A DNA stretch of 39,100 bases from a virus: positions 1 to 39,100 of the IMG/VR virus record IMGVR_UViG_3300027898_000020; one strand, 5' to 3'. The notes beneath the pieces were generated by a model. That model was given only the letters and a program-made list of their open reading frames with translations. It made no database searches and was not told the DNA's origin. Of this stretch, positions 1-7,295 are shown piece after piece. Positions within the stretch are counted from its first letter, which is position 1. Every line of letters begins with the position of its first letter. Made by a program: the position numbers and the translations under genes.

Positions 1-295
1 CCTGGAGGACCGCGTGGTTCGGGCTCCAGTCCGTCACCTTCGCGGCCCCGACCGACGGCCCGCCGCCGGGCGGCACCACGTACGCCTCGCCGTGGTAATC
101 GGCGGCGCCCACGGGGCGCGCGCCCTTGGGATCGAAGGGCGGGGTGCCGTAGCAGTTGATGACCCCGGTGTTGCCCAGCATGGCCAGGTACATGGGGCCG
201 GCCCAGTCGCGCCGCTTGTACTGGAAGGGCGGCGCCTGCTCGTGGTGGAAGGACCTCCCCGCCGGGATCTTGTCGGGCGGCACCATCCACATGAC
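1..295 (-). CDS. Partial YfhO-like bacterial membrane protein, C-terminal part
   Basis: An uninterrupted minus-strand frame runs from about 295 to the window edge and reads like a real protein. It contains WAGPMYLAMLGNTGVINCYG, then DYHGEAYVV, then KVTDWSPNHAV. From memory, this order (a short 'N-G-V-x-C-Y' strand, a 'Y-x-GE' strand and a terminal W-S-P-N) resembles the soluble C-terminal end of bacterial YfhO-type multi-membrane-spanning glycosyltransferase-like proteins. GC is about 70%, clearly above the phage DNA that follows. No stop or start lies inside the window, so both ends are open. It is oriented against the phage genes and has no plausible role in the virus; I read it as cellular DNA joined to the phage sequence. 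Family assignment is moderate to weak; that the minus strand is the coding one is fairly sure. Confidence 0.5.
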
Positions 296-1814
296 GATGG
301 CCACGTTTGCAGCGGCCCCTGTGCTGGGCAGCTCGGACGGATGGCCGATTGGCGGCAACGTGGCTCTGGGCCGGATGCTGGCGAGTGGGGGAAGTTCCAA
401 CAACGCTACCTCTGCGGCGCTGGAAACATCGGATCAATCCACAGCGGCGCTGTCCGCTGTTTCAGCAGCGACATCAGCTGCCACAGAGTACGTCGATATT
501 TCTGCCGCTGCGGCAGATTCCGCTGTAGGCATATCGTCTGCGCCTACCGAAGTCAGTGACCTGGGTGCGGCCTCTCTGTCGGTGAGTAGCTCGGCCAGCA
601 TGTCGGGTGCGAGCACAGAGCTTGCGGACACCGGGGCTGCAACGCTGTCGGTGGTGATAGCGACGACTTCAGGTACGGTTGAATCATCAGACACAAGCAG
701 TGCCGCCGTCGCCCCGGTTGTGGCTGCCAGCGCTACCGGAACTGAAGCGCAGGATGTCGGCGCCGGTTTGCTGGTGGATACAGTAGGTTTTGTGTCCAGC
801 GTAACGGAAACTTCGGATTCTGGAACGGGCGTACTGTCCGCGCTGGCCTCTGCTGCCGGTGCATCCTTTGAAGCTGTTGATGTTTCTGCCGCTGGCGCCG
901 ATGCAGTAAGTGCTGCGAGTGCCGCGGATTACGAGCAAGCCGATACCAGCGCCGGTGTCGTGTCTCCGTCCGTGGCCGCCACGTCGACGGTGGTGGAGCT
1001 CCCTGACACCAGTGTAGCTTCTGGTTCCGTAGGAAACGTATCCAGCGCAACCAGCGCCGCGTTTGAATCGCAGGACAATTCCCAGGCGCTCGCGGATGCA
1101 CCCGCTGCGGCAATATCAGGCGTTTCTGAAACGCTGGACCTGGGCGGTGGCGCGCTGGATGCGCCGGCGAGCGTCACGTCGACTGGGGCGGAGCAGCCCG
1201 ATCAGGGAACGGCTGCAGCTGACGCTGTTTCCGTCTTGGCAGGAGCAAGTACAGAAAACCCGGACATATCCGTTGCTTTTGGGGGTGCTGCTGGCGCCGC
1301 GGTCTCTTTGGGTGGAGACTCATACGAGACCAACGATATATGCGACATCGAAGGTGTCGTTGCGTACCGCTCCGCGCGCACCAAAGAACAGGCTCTGCGC
1401 CTCATACGCGATGAGCGCGCTACGATCACCGGTGTTGGAGCCAAGGCGCGCGCCCGCGCGGTAAGCGCCCGCGCCGTCAATCCCCCGCTTGTACTGCTGC
1501 CGATGTTTGTGCCGCTGGTGCTGGAGGTACCGCCGGAACCTGAAGTGGAGGAGATCGCGGCCAAAGTCTGCGTTCTTGGCGTGCGCGCGTTTGCGTATGC
1601 TCGCTCGCCGCGTCCGCGTGCTGGAACCCACGCGTGTGTCACGCAGGCAAAAGGCACAGCCAAGGCGAGCTCCGCGGCGGCCAGTTCTTCAACTCATGTG
1701 GTGGTCGGGCACACCCGGGCGCGCATGGAGGCGAGGGAGCCTGACGAGGTGTACGCAGAACATGTTGACGACGATGACCTGTTACTGGCTACAATAGCCG
1801 AACTTTTAGACTAG
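291..1814 (+). CDS. Repeat-rich phage structural protein, 5' end uncertain or truncated
   Basis: I do not recognise a named family. The protein is built mainly of fourteen degenerate repeats of 21-24 residues (432-1334), each starting with D-x-[S/G] and ending with E-x-x. A non-repetitive tail of about 160 residues follows, with an Arg/Ala-rich part and an acidic C terminus (HVDDDDLL). The frame is open back to about position 99, but upstream of about 295 it is only antisense to the bacterial fragment. The ATGs at 291 and 297 are therefore just candidates, neither with a ribosome binding site, and the true start may be missing. It lies before the small virion genes and scaffold, where podovirus-like phages often carry fibre or decoration genes. 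The stop TAG overlaps the ribosome binding site of the next gene. A fibre, decoration or adhesion role is inference. Confidence 0.6.
   Translation: MTMATFAAAPVLGSSDGWPIGGNVALGRMLASGGSSNNATSAALETSDQSTAALSAVSAATSAATEYVDISAAAADSAVGISSAPTEVSDLGAASLSVSSSASMSGASTELADTGAATLSVVIATTSGTVESSDTSSAAVAPVVAASATGTEAQDVGAGLLVDTVGFVSSVTETSDSGTGVLSALASAAGASFEAVDVSAAGADAVSAASAADYEQADTSAGVVSPSVAATSTVVELPDTSVASGSVGNVSSATSAAFESQDNSQALADAPAAAISGVSETLDLGGGALDAPASVTSTGAEQPDQGTAAADAVSVLAGASTENPDISVAFGGAAGAAVSLGGDSYETNDICDIEGVVAYRSARTKEQALRLIRDERATITGVGAKARARAVSARAVNPPLVLLPMFVPLVLEVPPEPEVEEIAAKVCVLGVRAFAYARSPRPRAGTHACVTQAKGTAKASSAAASSSTHVVVGHTRARMEAREPDEVYAEHVDDDDLLLATIAELLD
432..1334 (+). repeat. Fourteen tandem degenerate 63-bp protein repeats
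   Basis: Translated in the frame of the host gene, the segment divides exactly into 14 units: eleven of 21 residues, two of 23 and one of 24, giving 301 residues. Every unit begins with Asp followed after one residue by Ser or Gly (for example DISAAAADSA, DLGAASLSVS, DTSSAAVAPV). Almost all carry Glu three residues before the next Asp; the interior is Ala/Ser/Val/Gly. The DNA copies are strongly diverged, so selection has kept a protein pattern rather than recent DNA duplication. Confidence 0.85.
1765..1795 (+). promoter_or_regulatory. Weak candidate sigma70-type promoter
   Basis: TTGACG at 1765-1770 and TACAAT at 1790-1795 with a 19-bp spacer, inside the 3' end of the repeat gene and about 30 bp before the next start codon. 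The spacer is longer than ideal and the site lies in coding sequence, so this is only a candidate. Confidence 0.2.
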
Positions 1815-1823
1815 GAGTGCCCC

Positions 1824-2003
1824 ATGACCGATGAAGTCACCAACCCAGACCCACAAGCGGTTGTGGAACCTGCAGCCCCCGTGGATTTTGCGGATCACCC
1901 CTTGCATGCGGGACTCGTAGCACACATCCACAACTATGGCGGGTACGCCGTGCACCGGCTGGAGCAACTCCTGGCAGAAATGCGCACCCTGTTGAGCAAG
2001 TAA
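1824..2003 (+). CDS. Small phage protein of 59 residues, unknown function
   Basis: The ATG at 1824 follows a TAGGAG ribosome binding site that overlaps the stop codon of the upstream gene, which makes the start convincing. The product has a Pro/Glu/Ala-rich N-terminal third and a helical C-terminal half (HAGLVAHIHNYGGYAVHRLE, then leucine-rich) that could oligomerise. No signal peptide or membrane segment is visible. It sits in a run of short genes before the scaffold and capsid genes, so a virion-associated or assembly role is likely by position only. I do not recognise the family. Confidence 0.7.
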   Translation: MTDEVTNPDPQAVVEPAAPVDFADHPLHAGLVAHIHNYGGYAVHRLEQLLAEMRTLLSK

Positions 2004-2011
2004 GGAATACC

Positions 2012-2359
2012 ATGGCTGCATTTTCCCCGATCCCGCTTGGAACCTACCAGTTTACGGTGGGCACCACCGCGATGAATATTACGCTGCCGACTCGCCCCGG
2101 CACCATCCGCGTACTCAACGCCACCGCAGCCAACCTGCTGTACGTCGAAATTGGCGGCAACACAGCCGCCGTCCCGGGAGCGGCGACGGGTTCCGGTGCG
2201 GTCGCTTTGGGAACTCCTGGGTCCATGGCCCTCGCAGGGGGCGCCGGCTCGATTCCGCTGCTGCTGGAAAAAGGCAACGCGACGCAGCTCAGCATGGTTG
2301 CATCCGCGGCGTCCACTCAGGTGTTCATTACCTTGGGATTGGGTGATACCGTAGGTTAA
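2012..2359 (+). CDS. Small beta-rich virion protein, unknown
   Basis: A 115-residue product that starts eight bases after the upstream stop behind TAAGGA. It is rich in Thr, Ala, Gly and Val (for example TIRVLNATAANLLYVEIGGN) with a Gly/Ala-rich centre (ALAGGAGSIPLLLEKGN), the composition of a small beta-sandwich decoration or fibre-base protein. There are no Cys, no membrane segment and no catalytic motif. The position just upstream of scaffold and capsid supports a structural role; a precise function cannot be given. Confidence 0.75.
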   Translation: MAAFSPIPLGTYQFTVGTTAMNITLPTRPGTIRVLNATAANLLYVEIGGNTAAVPGAATGSGAVALGTPGSMALAGGAGSIPLLLEKGNATQLSMVASAASTQVFITLGLGDTVG

Positions 2360-2362
2360 ATG

Positions 2363-2371
2363 TGGTATAAA
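2363..2371 (+). promoter_or_regulatory. Candidate extended -10 element
   Basis: TGGTATAAA in the 73-bp gap between two virion genes matches the extended -10 form TGnTATAAT except for the last base. No good -35 is found at the usual distance. The rest of the gap (2372-2432) holds only the ribosome binding site of the next gene. Confidence 0.3.
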
Positions 2372-2432
2372 GCGGCTGTCGGCGTATTCCGGTAGCGCTG
2401 TGCAAGCCGGTCACCGTCAAAAAGGATTCATC

Positions 2433-2789
2433 ATGCGATATGAGGACTTCAGCTGCAACACACTGCGCGTAGGCGCAGGTCGCGGTATCCCCGCTGCCGG
2501 TACCCAGTCAGCCACGGAACGCAACGTCAGTTCCCTGGTCAGCGTCACCTTGACTCCTGCATCTGTTGGCGCCGCCACAGTAGCAGCACAAACGTTGACC
2601 GGTATCCCCGGCGTCGAGTTGAATGACATCGTGGTGTGCGTGCGCAACCCGATCGCCAATGCAACCGCCGTGGCACTGTGCACGCCGAATGCCCAAAACT
2701 CTTTGTCTATCACGTTCGTGAACCCCACCGCCGGCGCCCTGACTCCGACGACTGGCACATACACGTTCCTGGTGCTCAAGACCCAATAA
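2433..2789 (+). CDS. Small beta-rich virion protein, unknown
   Basis: A 118-residue product. I chose the ATG at 2433 because it follows AAAGGA at a good distance; an in-frame GTG at 2400 has no such site. The sequence is Thr/Val/Ala-rich with repeated short strands (SSLVSVTLTPASVGAATVAA, later TGTYTFLVLKT at the C terminus), which suggests a small beta-barrel or jelly-roll, as in head-decoration or tail-associated proteins. The stop codon overlaps the next start (TAATG), so the two genes are translationally coupled. No family recognised. Confidence 0.75.
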   Translation: MRYEDFSCNTLRVGAGRGIPAAGTQSATERNVSSLVSVTLTPASVGAATVAAQTLTGIPGVELNDIVVCVRNPIANATAVALCTPNAQNSLSITFVNPTAGALTPTTGTYTFLVLKTQ

Positions 2790-2995
2790 TGCAAGTTCCT
2801 TCAGCTTACAAACAGTCGTTCGAGAGCCTCGCTCGGCAATACCCGGAGCTGGGGGAGTATTTGCGCAAGTGGCGGCAGGCAGAACTCGAAAAACTGCCAT
2901 TCGCTACGCAACCCAATTTGGACGTCCTTCGCGGCCGCGTCCAGAGCCTCACCGAAATTCGGGAGGTCCTTTTTGGCCGTGGTGATACTCCTTAG
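2789..2995 (+). CDS. Small helical phage protein of 68 residues
   Basis: The ATG at 2789 overlaps the upstream stop in TAATG, which fixes this start although the frame is open further upstream. The product is mostly alpha-helical and charged (SFESLARQYPELGEYLRKWR, then QSLTEIREVLFG), with no membrane segment and no Cys. It lies immediately before the scaffold gene, whose start is 20 bp downstream. It may be a head-assembly cofactor; function unknown. Confidence 0.75.
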   Translation: MQVPSAYKQSFESLARQYPELGEYLRKWRQAELEKLPFATQPNLDVLRGRVQSLTEIREVLFGRGDTP

Positions 2996-3014
2996 CAGTT
3001 GAAAGGCAAGGAAA

Positions 3015-3980
3015 ATGGCAACCCACCCAGAGCAACTTCGTAAACAGGTTGAAGCAGCGCAGGCCCTCGTTGATGCGCAGTACGGCAAGAAGCCGGCTGA
3101 CGGCGCGGTCACTGACGTCAATCCGAAACCCGCAGGCGAAGCTGTAGCGCCCGTCAAAGCGCAGGGGAGTGCCCCGGTAGAAGATGAAAACAGCCAGACT
3201 TACGCCCAGCGCTGGCGCTCGCTGCAAGGAGTGTACAACTCCGCCCAGCAGCGCGTAGGCACCCTGGAACAGCAAGTTCAGCAGTTGCAGCAGTTGGTTT
3301 CCACGTTGCAGACCGCCCCTGCCATGAGTGTGAACCCCAAAGGCCAGTTCCTGACCGATCAGGACACGGCGGATTACGGGAACGACCTCATCGACATGGC
3401 CCGTCGCGCAGCACGTGAGGAGCTGAAAGACTTTGCGGGGGCCGTGGGCTCCCTCAAGCACGATGTGGACAGCATGCGCCCCATCGTTCCGGTCGTTCAG
3501 CGCCTCACACAAGAAAACCAGCAGTCTGCGTCGGAGCGGTTCTTTGCCGCCCTGGCCCGGATTGTGCCGGACTACGAACAAGTCAACAGCAACCCGCAGT
3601 TCCATCAATGGCTGCTGACGCCTGACCCTATGACTGGCATTATGCGTCAGACATACTTGGTCGATGCGCAGCGAAGCGGCGATGTGGACCGTGTGGCCAC
3701 CATCTTCAACGCGTGGAAGTCTCTCTCTGGAACTCAAGGTCAGACGAACACTCGGACCAACGTGCAGCGTGAACTCGAACTACAGCAGGCTCCCGGCCGT
3801 AACCTGTCTGCTCCTGTGTCTGAAAAGACCGGGCGCATCTGGGACCCCCGCGAGATTACTGCCCTGTATGACGAGAAGCGCCGCGGCGGCTACGCCGGAC
3901 GTGAAGCTGAGTTTAAGGCGCTTGAGCAAGACATTTTTAAGGCGCAGCAAGAGGGGCGAATCGTCCGTAAAGCTGCATAG
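3015..3980 (+). CDS. Probable capsid scaffolding protein
   Basis: A 321-residue, charged, mostly helical protein directly upstream of the major capsid gene, the standard place for a scaffold in podovirus-like phages. The N-terminal 60 residues are Ala/Pro/Lys-rich. A Gln-rich coiled coil follows at about residues 67-100 (LEQQVQQLQQLVSTLQ), then a helical middle. The C-terminal end is basic (about residues 300-321, ending RIVRKAA), like the capsid-binding helix of known scaffolds. The ribosome binding site is AAGGAA about five bases before the ATG. No protease motif is seen, so capsid maturation may not need a scaffold-linked protease. Function is inferred from composition, length and synteny; sequence identity to a named family was not recognised. 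Confidence 0.75.
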   Translation: MATHPEQLRKQVEAAQALVDAQYGKKPADGAVTDVNPKPAGEAVAPVKAQGSAPVEDENSQTYAQRWRSLQGVYNSAQQRVGTLEQQVQQLQQLVSTLQTAPAMSVNPKGQFLTDQDTADYGNDLIDMARRAAREELKDFAGAVGSLKHDVDSMRPIVPVVQRLTQENQQSASERFFAALARIVPDYEQVNSNPQFHQWLLTPDPMTGIMRQTYLVDAQRSGDVDRVATIFNAWKSLSGTQGQTNTRTNVQRELELQQAPGRNLSAPVSEKTGRIWDPREITALYDEKRRGGYAGREAEFKALEQDIFKAQQEGRIVRKAA

Positions 3981-4005
3981 CGTTTAACTGATTTGGAGAT
4001 TCAAC

Positions 4006-4923
4006 ATGGCGTTTCCCGTTACCTCCGGTGGTGCAAACTATACCGGTAACTTTATTCCTGAAATTTGGTCGAGCAAGCTGATCGCCAATTTCTACGATGC
4101 AACCGTTTGCGCGGCCATCGCCAACACCGACTACTCGGGCGAGATCACCGGCTTCGGCGACAAGGTGAACATCCGCACGACCCCCGAACTGACCATCCGG
4201 GATTACCAGAAGGGTATGCAACTGCAGGTTGAGCGTCCTGACAAGCCCAAGCTGGTGCTGAACATCGACCAGGGTGACTACTTTGCCGCTGTGGAAGATG
4301 ACGTGGACCGCATCCAGGCCGACGTCAACCTGATGGACGCATGGACCCGTGACGCATCTGAAAAGATGAAGATCAAGATCGACGCCAAGGTGCTTACCGG
4401 CATCCTGCCGAACATCTCGCCGCTGAACTCCGGCGCTGCCGCTGGCCGTATCTCTGGCAACATCAACCTGGGCGCCACTGGCTCTCCGGTGCAGCTGACC
4501 AAGACCAACGTGATCGACTATATTGTGGACTCTGGTGCCGTCCTGGACGAAGCCAATGCCCCCGAGAGCGACCGTTTCCTGGTGATCCCCGCCTGGGTTG
4601 CAGCCATGATCAAGAAGTCGGACGTCAAAGACGCCTCGCTGACTGGCGACAGCCAGACTCCGCTGCGCAACGGCCGCCTGGGTACGATCGACCGCTACAC
4701 CGTGTATGTGAGCCACAACCTGAACCGCGTGGTGGACTCCGGCAACCAGTGCTTCAGCATCCTGGCCGGCCACAAGATGGGTCTGACCTTCGCTACCCAG
4801 ATGACCAACATGGAATCCATCCGTGCTGAGTCTACCTTCGGTAGCATCGTCCGCGGCCTGCAAGTGTACGGCTACGCAGTCGTCAAGCCAGAAGCGCTGG
4901 CTCGCATCTACGTCCGTCAATAA
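4006..4923 (+). CDS. Major capsid protein (P22-coat-like, HK97 fold expected)
   Basis: A 305-residue protein that follows the scaffold gene behind a GGAG site. The N-terminal part (FIPEIWSSKLIANFYDATVC, then a Tyr-x-Gly-Glu-Ile segment and GDKVNIRTTPELTIRDY) has the pattern I know from capsid proteins of the P22-coat-like group in environmental podoviruses. The middle has a long acidic helix with many Asp (DDVDRIQADVNLMDAW). Near the C terminus are the short strands and G-x-x-x-x-G-L-Q-V-Y-G-Y of the P-domain end. It should form the icosahedral shell by assembling on the scaffold protein. The codons are strongly GC-ending, consistent with high expression. Assignment is firm by context and pattern; the subfamily is less certain. 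Confidence 0.88.
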   Translation: MAFPVTSGGANYTGNFIPEIWSSKLIANFYDATVCAAIANTDYSGEITGFGDKVNIRTTPELTIRDYQKGMQLQVERPDKPKLVLNIDQGDYFAAVEDDVDRIQADVNLMDAWTRDASEKMKIKIDAKVLTGILPNISPLNSGAAAGRISGNINLGATGSPVQLTKTNVIDYIVDSGAVLDEANAPESDRFLVIPAWVAAMIKKSDVKDASLTGDSQTPLRNGRLGTIDRYTVYVSHNLNRVVDSGNQCFSILAGHKMGLTFATQMTNMESIRAESTFGSIVRGLQVYGYAVVKPEALARIYVRQ

Positions 4924-4942
4924 TTCATTGGAGTAACCCAAC

Positions 4943-5593
4943 ATGGCTGCAAATTACATTACCGACCAGAAAGGTCGTCTCCTGACTTCGGTGTTCACCG
5001 ACTACCGCGGCGATTCGTCTATCGGCGGCCCAGAGATTCTGGAAAGCACGATCGACCTGTCCACCATCGGTTCCAGCACCGCCTGGACCAACCTGATGGT
5101 GCCTTCCACGCTGCCGAACGCCGGCGTGGGCCTGGGCGCTGGCGACTCGATCGACATCGCTGTTCTGCCGTACAACTTCCAGGTGCAAGCTGTGCAGTTC
5201 ATCGCTGACACGAACGCCCCCACTCCTGACATTTTGCCCACCGGCAATCTGACAGGTCTGACCGGCCTGACGTACAGCCTGGGCCGCTACTGCGTTTCCA
5301 CTGTGGACCGCGCCACGGCCGTGACAGTGACCGGCTTCACACCGTCCGCTACCACGTACGCCAACGCTGCGACCCTGATGACCGGCAGCGCGATGAATGG
5401 CTCCTCGCTGGTGTACACCACCGGTACGGACTTCCTGCCGTACATCACCCCCGCTGCTTCCGGCTCGCTGGAAACCGCTCCTGGTGTGTACGTACTGCGT
5501 CTGACCATCGGCACGCTGACCGGCGGCTCCTCCACCGGCATCAAGACGGGCAAGTTCCGCCTGCGCATTGCTGGCGTCGCGTACAACATCTAA
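4943..5593 (+). CDS. Virion protein after capsid, decoration-like
   Basis: A 216-residue beta-rich protein immediately downstream of the capsid gene, with GGAG ten bases before the ATG. It is made of Thr/Ser/Gly/Val-rich strands (STIDLSTIGSSTAWTNLMVP; later VYVLRLTIGTLTGGSS and KFRLRIAGVAYNI at the end), with a single Cys. The final strand pattern R-L-R-I-A-G-V-A-Y is typical of a jelly-roll that ends in an edge strand. A transcription terminator follows at once, so it closes the head gene block. A head-decoration or cement role is inferred from position and composition; it could also be a head fibre. Confidence 0.75.
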   Translation: MAANYITDQKGRLLTSVFTDYRGDSSIGGPEILESTIDLSTIGSSTAWTNLMVPSTLPNAGVGLGAGDSIDIAVLPYNFQVQAVQFIADTNAPTPDILPTGNLTGLTGLTYSLGRYCVSTVDRATAVTVTGFTPSATTYANAATLMTGSAMNGSSLVYTTGTDFLPYITPAASGSLETAPGVYVLRLTIGTLTGGSSTGIKTGKFRLRIAGVAYNI

Positions 5594-5610
5594 GCTGTAC
5601 CGCGGAGAAG

Positions 5611-5633
5611 AGGCCCCTGCGGGGGCCTTTTTT
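5611..5633 (+). terminator. Rho-independent terminator after capsid block
   Basis: A perfect 7-bp GC stem, AGGCCCC (5611-5617) with GGGGCCT (5622-5628), loop TGCG, followed by a run of T to 5633. It lies 18 bp after the stop of the decoration-like gene. It should limit read-through so that capsid genes are made in excess over the tail genes. A TATATT at 5638-5643 just downstream could be a -10 for a restart, without a clear -35. Confidence 0.88.
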
Positions 5634-5668
5634 CTGCTATATTCCCAACGCACTCAGGAGTTTAGAAG

Positions 5669-5914
5669 ATGGCAGACCGTTTCTTGAAACACATCCCATC
5701 CGGCCACGTGTACATCTACGCCGAACCGTGGATCGGGCGTGAAGACTTTGTGGAAGTTGCCAATGCCGCCGGCGACGCGCTGCCGGAGCCTGAGCCGGAA
5801 GTGAACCCTCCCCCCAAAGCAAAAAAGACCAAGCTCACCGCTGTGGAAACCCCGCTTCAAGACGAAGCCTTGATGGCTGACGCATCGCGCGGCCTCGCTG
5901 CCAAGGGACTGTAA
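5669..5914 (+). CDS. Small phage protein with Pro/Glu-rich centre
   Basis: An 81-residue product behind a CAGGAG site. The N-terminal 35 residues look folded (HIPSGHVYIYAEPWIGREDF), followed by an acidic Pro/Glu run (PEPEPEVNPPPKAKKTK) and a short Ala-rich helix. Small proteins of this layout are often found after the capsid gene in podovirus-like phages, but I know no function for them. The stop overlaps the adaptor gene start (TAATG), so the two are coupled. Confidence 0.75.
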   Translation: MADRFLKHIPSGHVYIYAEPWIGREDFVEVANAAGDALPEPEPEVNPPPKAKKTKLTAVETPLQDEALMADASRGLAAKGL

Positions 5915-6579
5915 TGGCAACATTCTTGATGTCCCAGGTTGTGGCAGATGTCCGACTGGCCATCAATGATCTTGGAACCATTGCCCCACCTCGTTTTTCG
6001 GATGCGCAGATTCTGTCGATGGCCAATCAGTGCCTGAAACGCATCTGCATCCTGCGCCCCGACTTGTTTGCGCTGGTGACCACCATGAATACGGTGGCCG
6101 GAGCGTACCAGACACCCCCTGCAGACAGCATGCGTTTCATGGAAGCGTTGGCCGTCGTCGGAGTGAACAACCTCAACGAGACCAACCACGAAGCCCTGGA
6201 TTTGATGTCCAACACGTGGCAGTACGGCCCGCAGCAGTCGCCGACCAACTGGATGCGCCATCCACGCAACCCCAACCTGTTTCTGTTGTACCCCCCGCCG
6301 CCCGCCGGCGTGCAGCTGCTGATTGAGTACGCCCAGTCGCCGCCGTTTTACACGCTGACGCAGAACCCCGCCATCCTCCCGGATGCGTACTACCCCGTGG
6401 TGTTGGACGGCACTGTGGCGTTGCTGGAATCCACCGACAACGAAGCCGTGAATTCCGGCCGGGCCAAGGCTATGTACGATACGTTCCTGGCGCAGCTGCA
6501 GGCCAATGAACAAGCGCGCACTCTTACCGACAACGAAGGCGCCGGCATGACGCCGGGCACTGACCCAGGAGTCGTGTAA
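5914..6579 (+). CDS. Phage head-tail adaptor protein (DUF6682-like)
   Basis: A 221-residue protein with the usual plan of podovirus adaptors. A helical N terminus (MSQVVADVRLAINDLG, then FSDAQILSMANQCLKRICIL) docks under the portal; a beta-rich middle follows (NLFLLYPPPPAGVQLLIEYA), then a helical end in which DAYYPVVLDGTVALLE is typical. From memory this matches the phage adaptor family called DUF6682, related in role to P22 gp4 and T7 gp11. It would form a ring between portal and tail nozzle. The gene is coupled to both neighbours by TAATG overlaps. The assignment is good by pattern and synteny. Confidence 0.8.
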   Translation: MATFLMSQVVADVRLAINDLGTIAPPRFSDAQILSMANQCLKRICILRPDLFALVTTMNTVAGAYQTPPADSMRFMEALAVVGVNNLNETNHEALDLMSNTWQYGPQQSPTNWMRHPRNPNLFLLYPPPPAGVQLLIEYAQSPPFYTLTQNPAILPDAYYPVVLDGTVALLESTDNEAVNSGRAKAMYDTFLAQLQANEQARTLTDNEGAGMTPGTDPGVV

Positions 6580-7286
6580 TGGCTACCACCACATACCAGT
6601 CCGTATTCGGTGACATCATGGCCAACGTGCCGGGTGTGCCCGACGTGGTGCTCGGGTTCTACATGAACAAGGTCGTGATTGACCTGTGTGAGCGGGCCAA
6701 AGTGTGGCGCGTCAACTACGCCCCCGTGCCGCTCGTCCCCGCCGTGTACGACTCGACGGGCACCGTCATTGTCACGCCCGCTACCGTGACGTACACCGTG
6801 ACGTCGCCTGTAGCCAGCACGGAACTGTCCTCTATCCTACTGGCCAAGGTTTTCTTGAGCAACACGGTATCCTGGAAAGAGGTTCCCCCCGTTACTACGG
6901 AACAGGTGTTCGAGGTATCTCCGGCGTGGCCGGATCAGCTCAACCCGGGCGAACCCACCGCAGTGACGCGAACAGACGAGACCAGTGTGTCGGTCATCCC
7001 GGTGCCTGACTCACAACAGCCGTACAGCCTGTACCTGTACTGCGCCATCCGCCCGACGCTGAATGCAACAGGGGTGGACAGCACCATCTACGCGACGTAT
7101 CGGCGCGCGATCTACCACGGCACGCTGCACGAACTCATGATGATGCCCAAGCGACCCTGGACGGACACCGCCCGCGCGCAGTACCACGGCAAGCAGTGGG
7201 AGTTCATGGTCAATACTGCCCGGGCTCGGGCCAACAAGAGTTTTGGACGCGCCAATATCAGCGTCGTCCCGGCCCCCTGGGCGTAA
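6579..7286 (+). CDS. Second head-tail connector / adaptor-type protein
   Basis: A 235-residue protein that overlaps the adaptor stop (TAATG). It begins with a helix (YQSVFGDIMANVPGVPDVVL), followed by FYMNKVVIDLCERAKVWRVN. A strand-rich Thr/Val centre follows, and a helical end (AIYHGTLHELMMMPKRPWTD, then YHGKQWEFMVNTARARANK). The two-helix-plus-beta layout and the W-R-V / A-R-A-R-A helices resemble the adaptor partners found next to DUF6682 proteins in environmental podoviruses. It probably forms part of the connector or neck. No enzymatic motif is seen. It could equally be the attachment ring for the fibre gene that follows. Confidence 0.7.
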   Translation: MATTTYQSVFGDIMANVPGVPDVVLGFYMNKVVIDLCERAKVWRVNYAPVPLVPAVYDSTGTVIVTPATVTYTVTSPVASTELSSILLAKVFLSNTVSWKEVPPVTTEQVFEVSPAWPDQLNPGEPTAVTRTDETSVSVIPVPDSQQPYSLYLYCAIRPTLNATGVDSTIYATYRRAIYHGTLHELMMMPKRPWTDTARAQYHGKQWEFMVNTARARANKSFGRANISVVPAPWA

Positions 7287-7295
7287 AGGATCAAT

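Noticed and set aside
156-290. Upstream extension of the repeat protein to an ATG at 156
   Set aside because: This part is antisense to the bacterial-like fragment, has no ribosome binding site and different GC; it is not believed to be the true N terminus.
432-1334. Possible CRISPR array or satellite DNA
   Set aside because: The period is regular only at protein level; the DNA units are too diverged, and there are no identical repeats with unique spacers.
3937-4944. Minus-strand open frame of 335 codons over the capsid gene
   Set aside because: Antisense to the major capsid gene and His/Val/Gln-rich without motifs.
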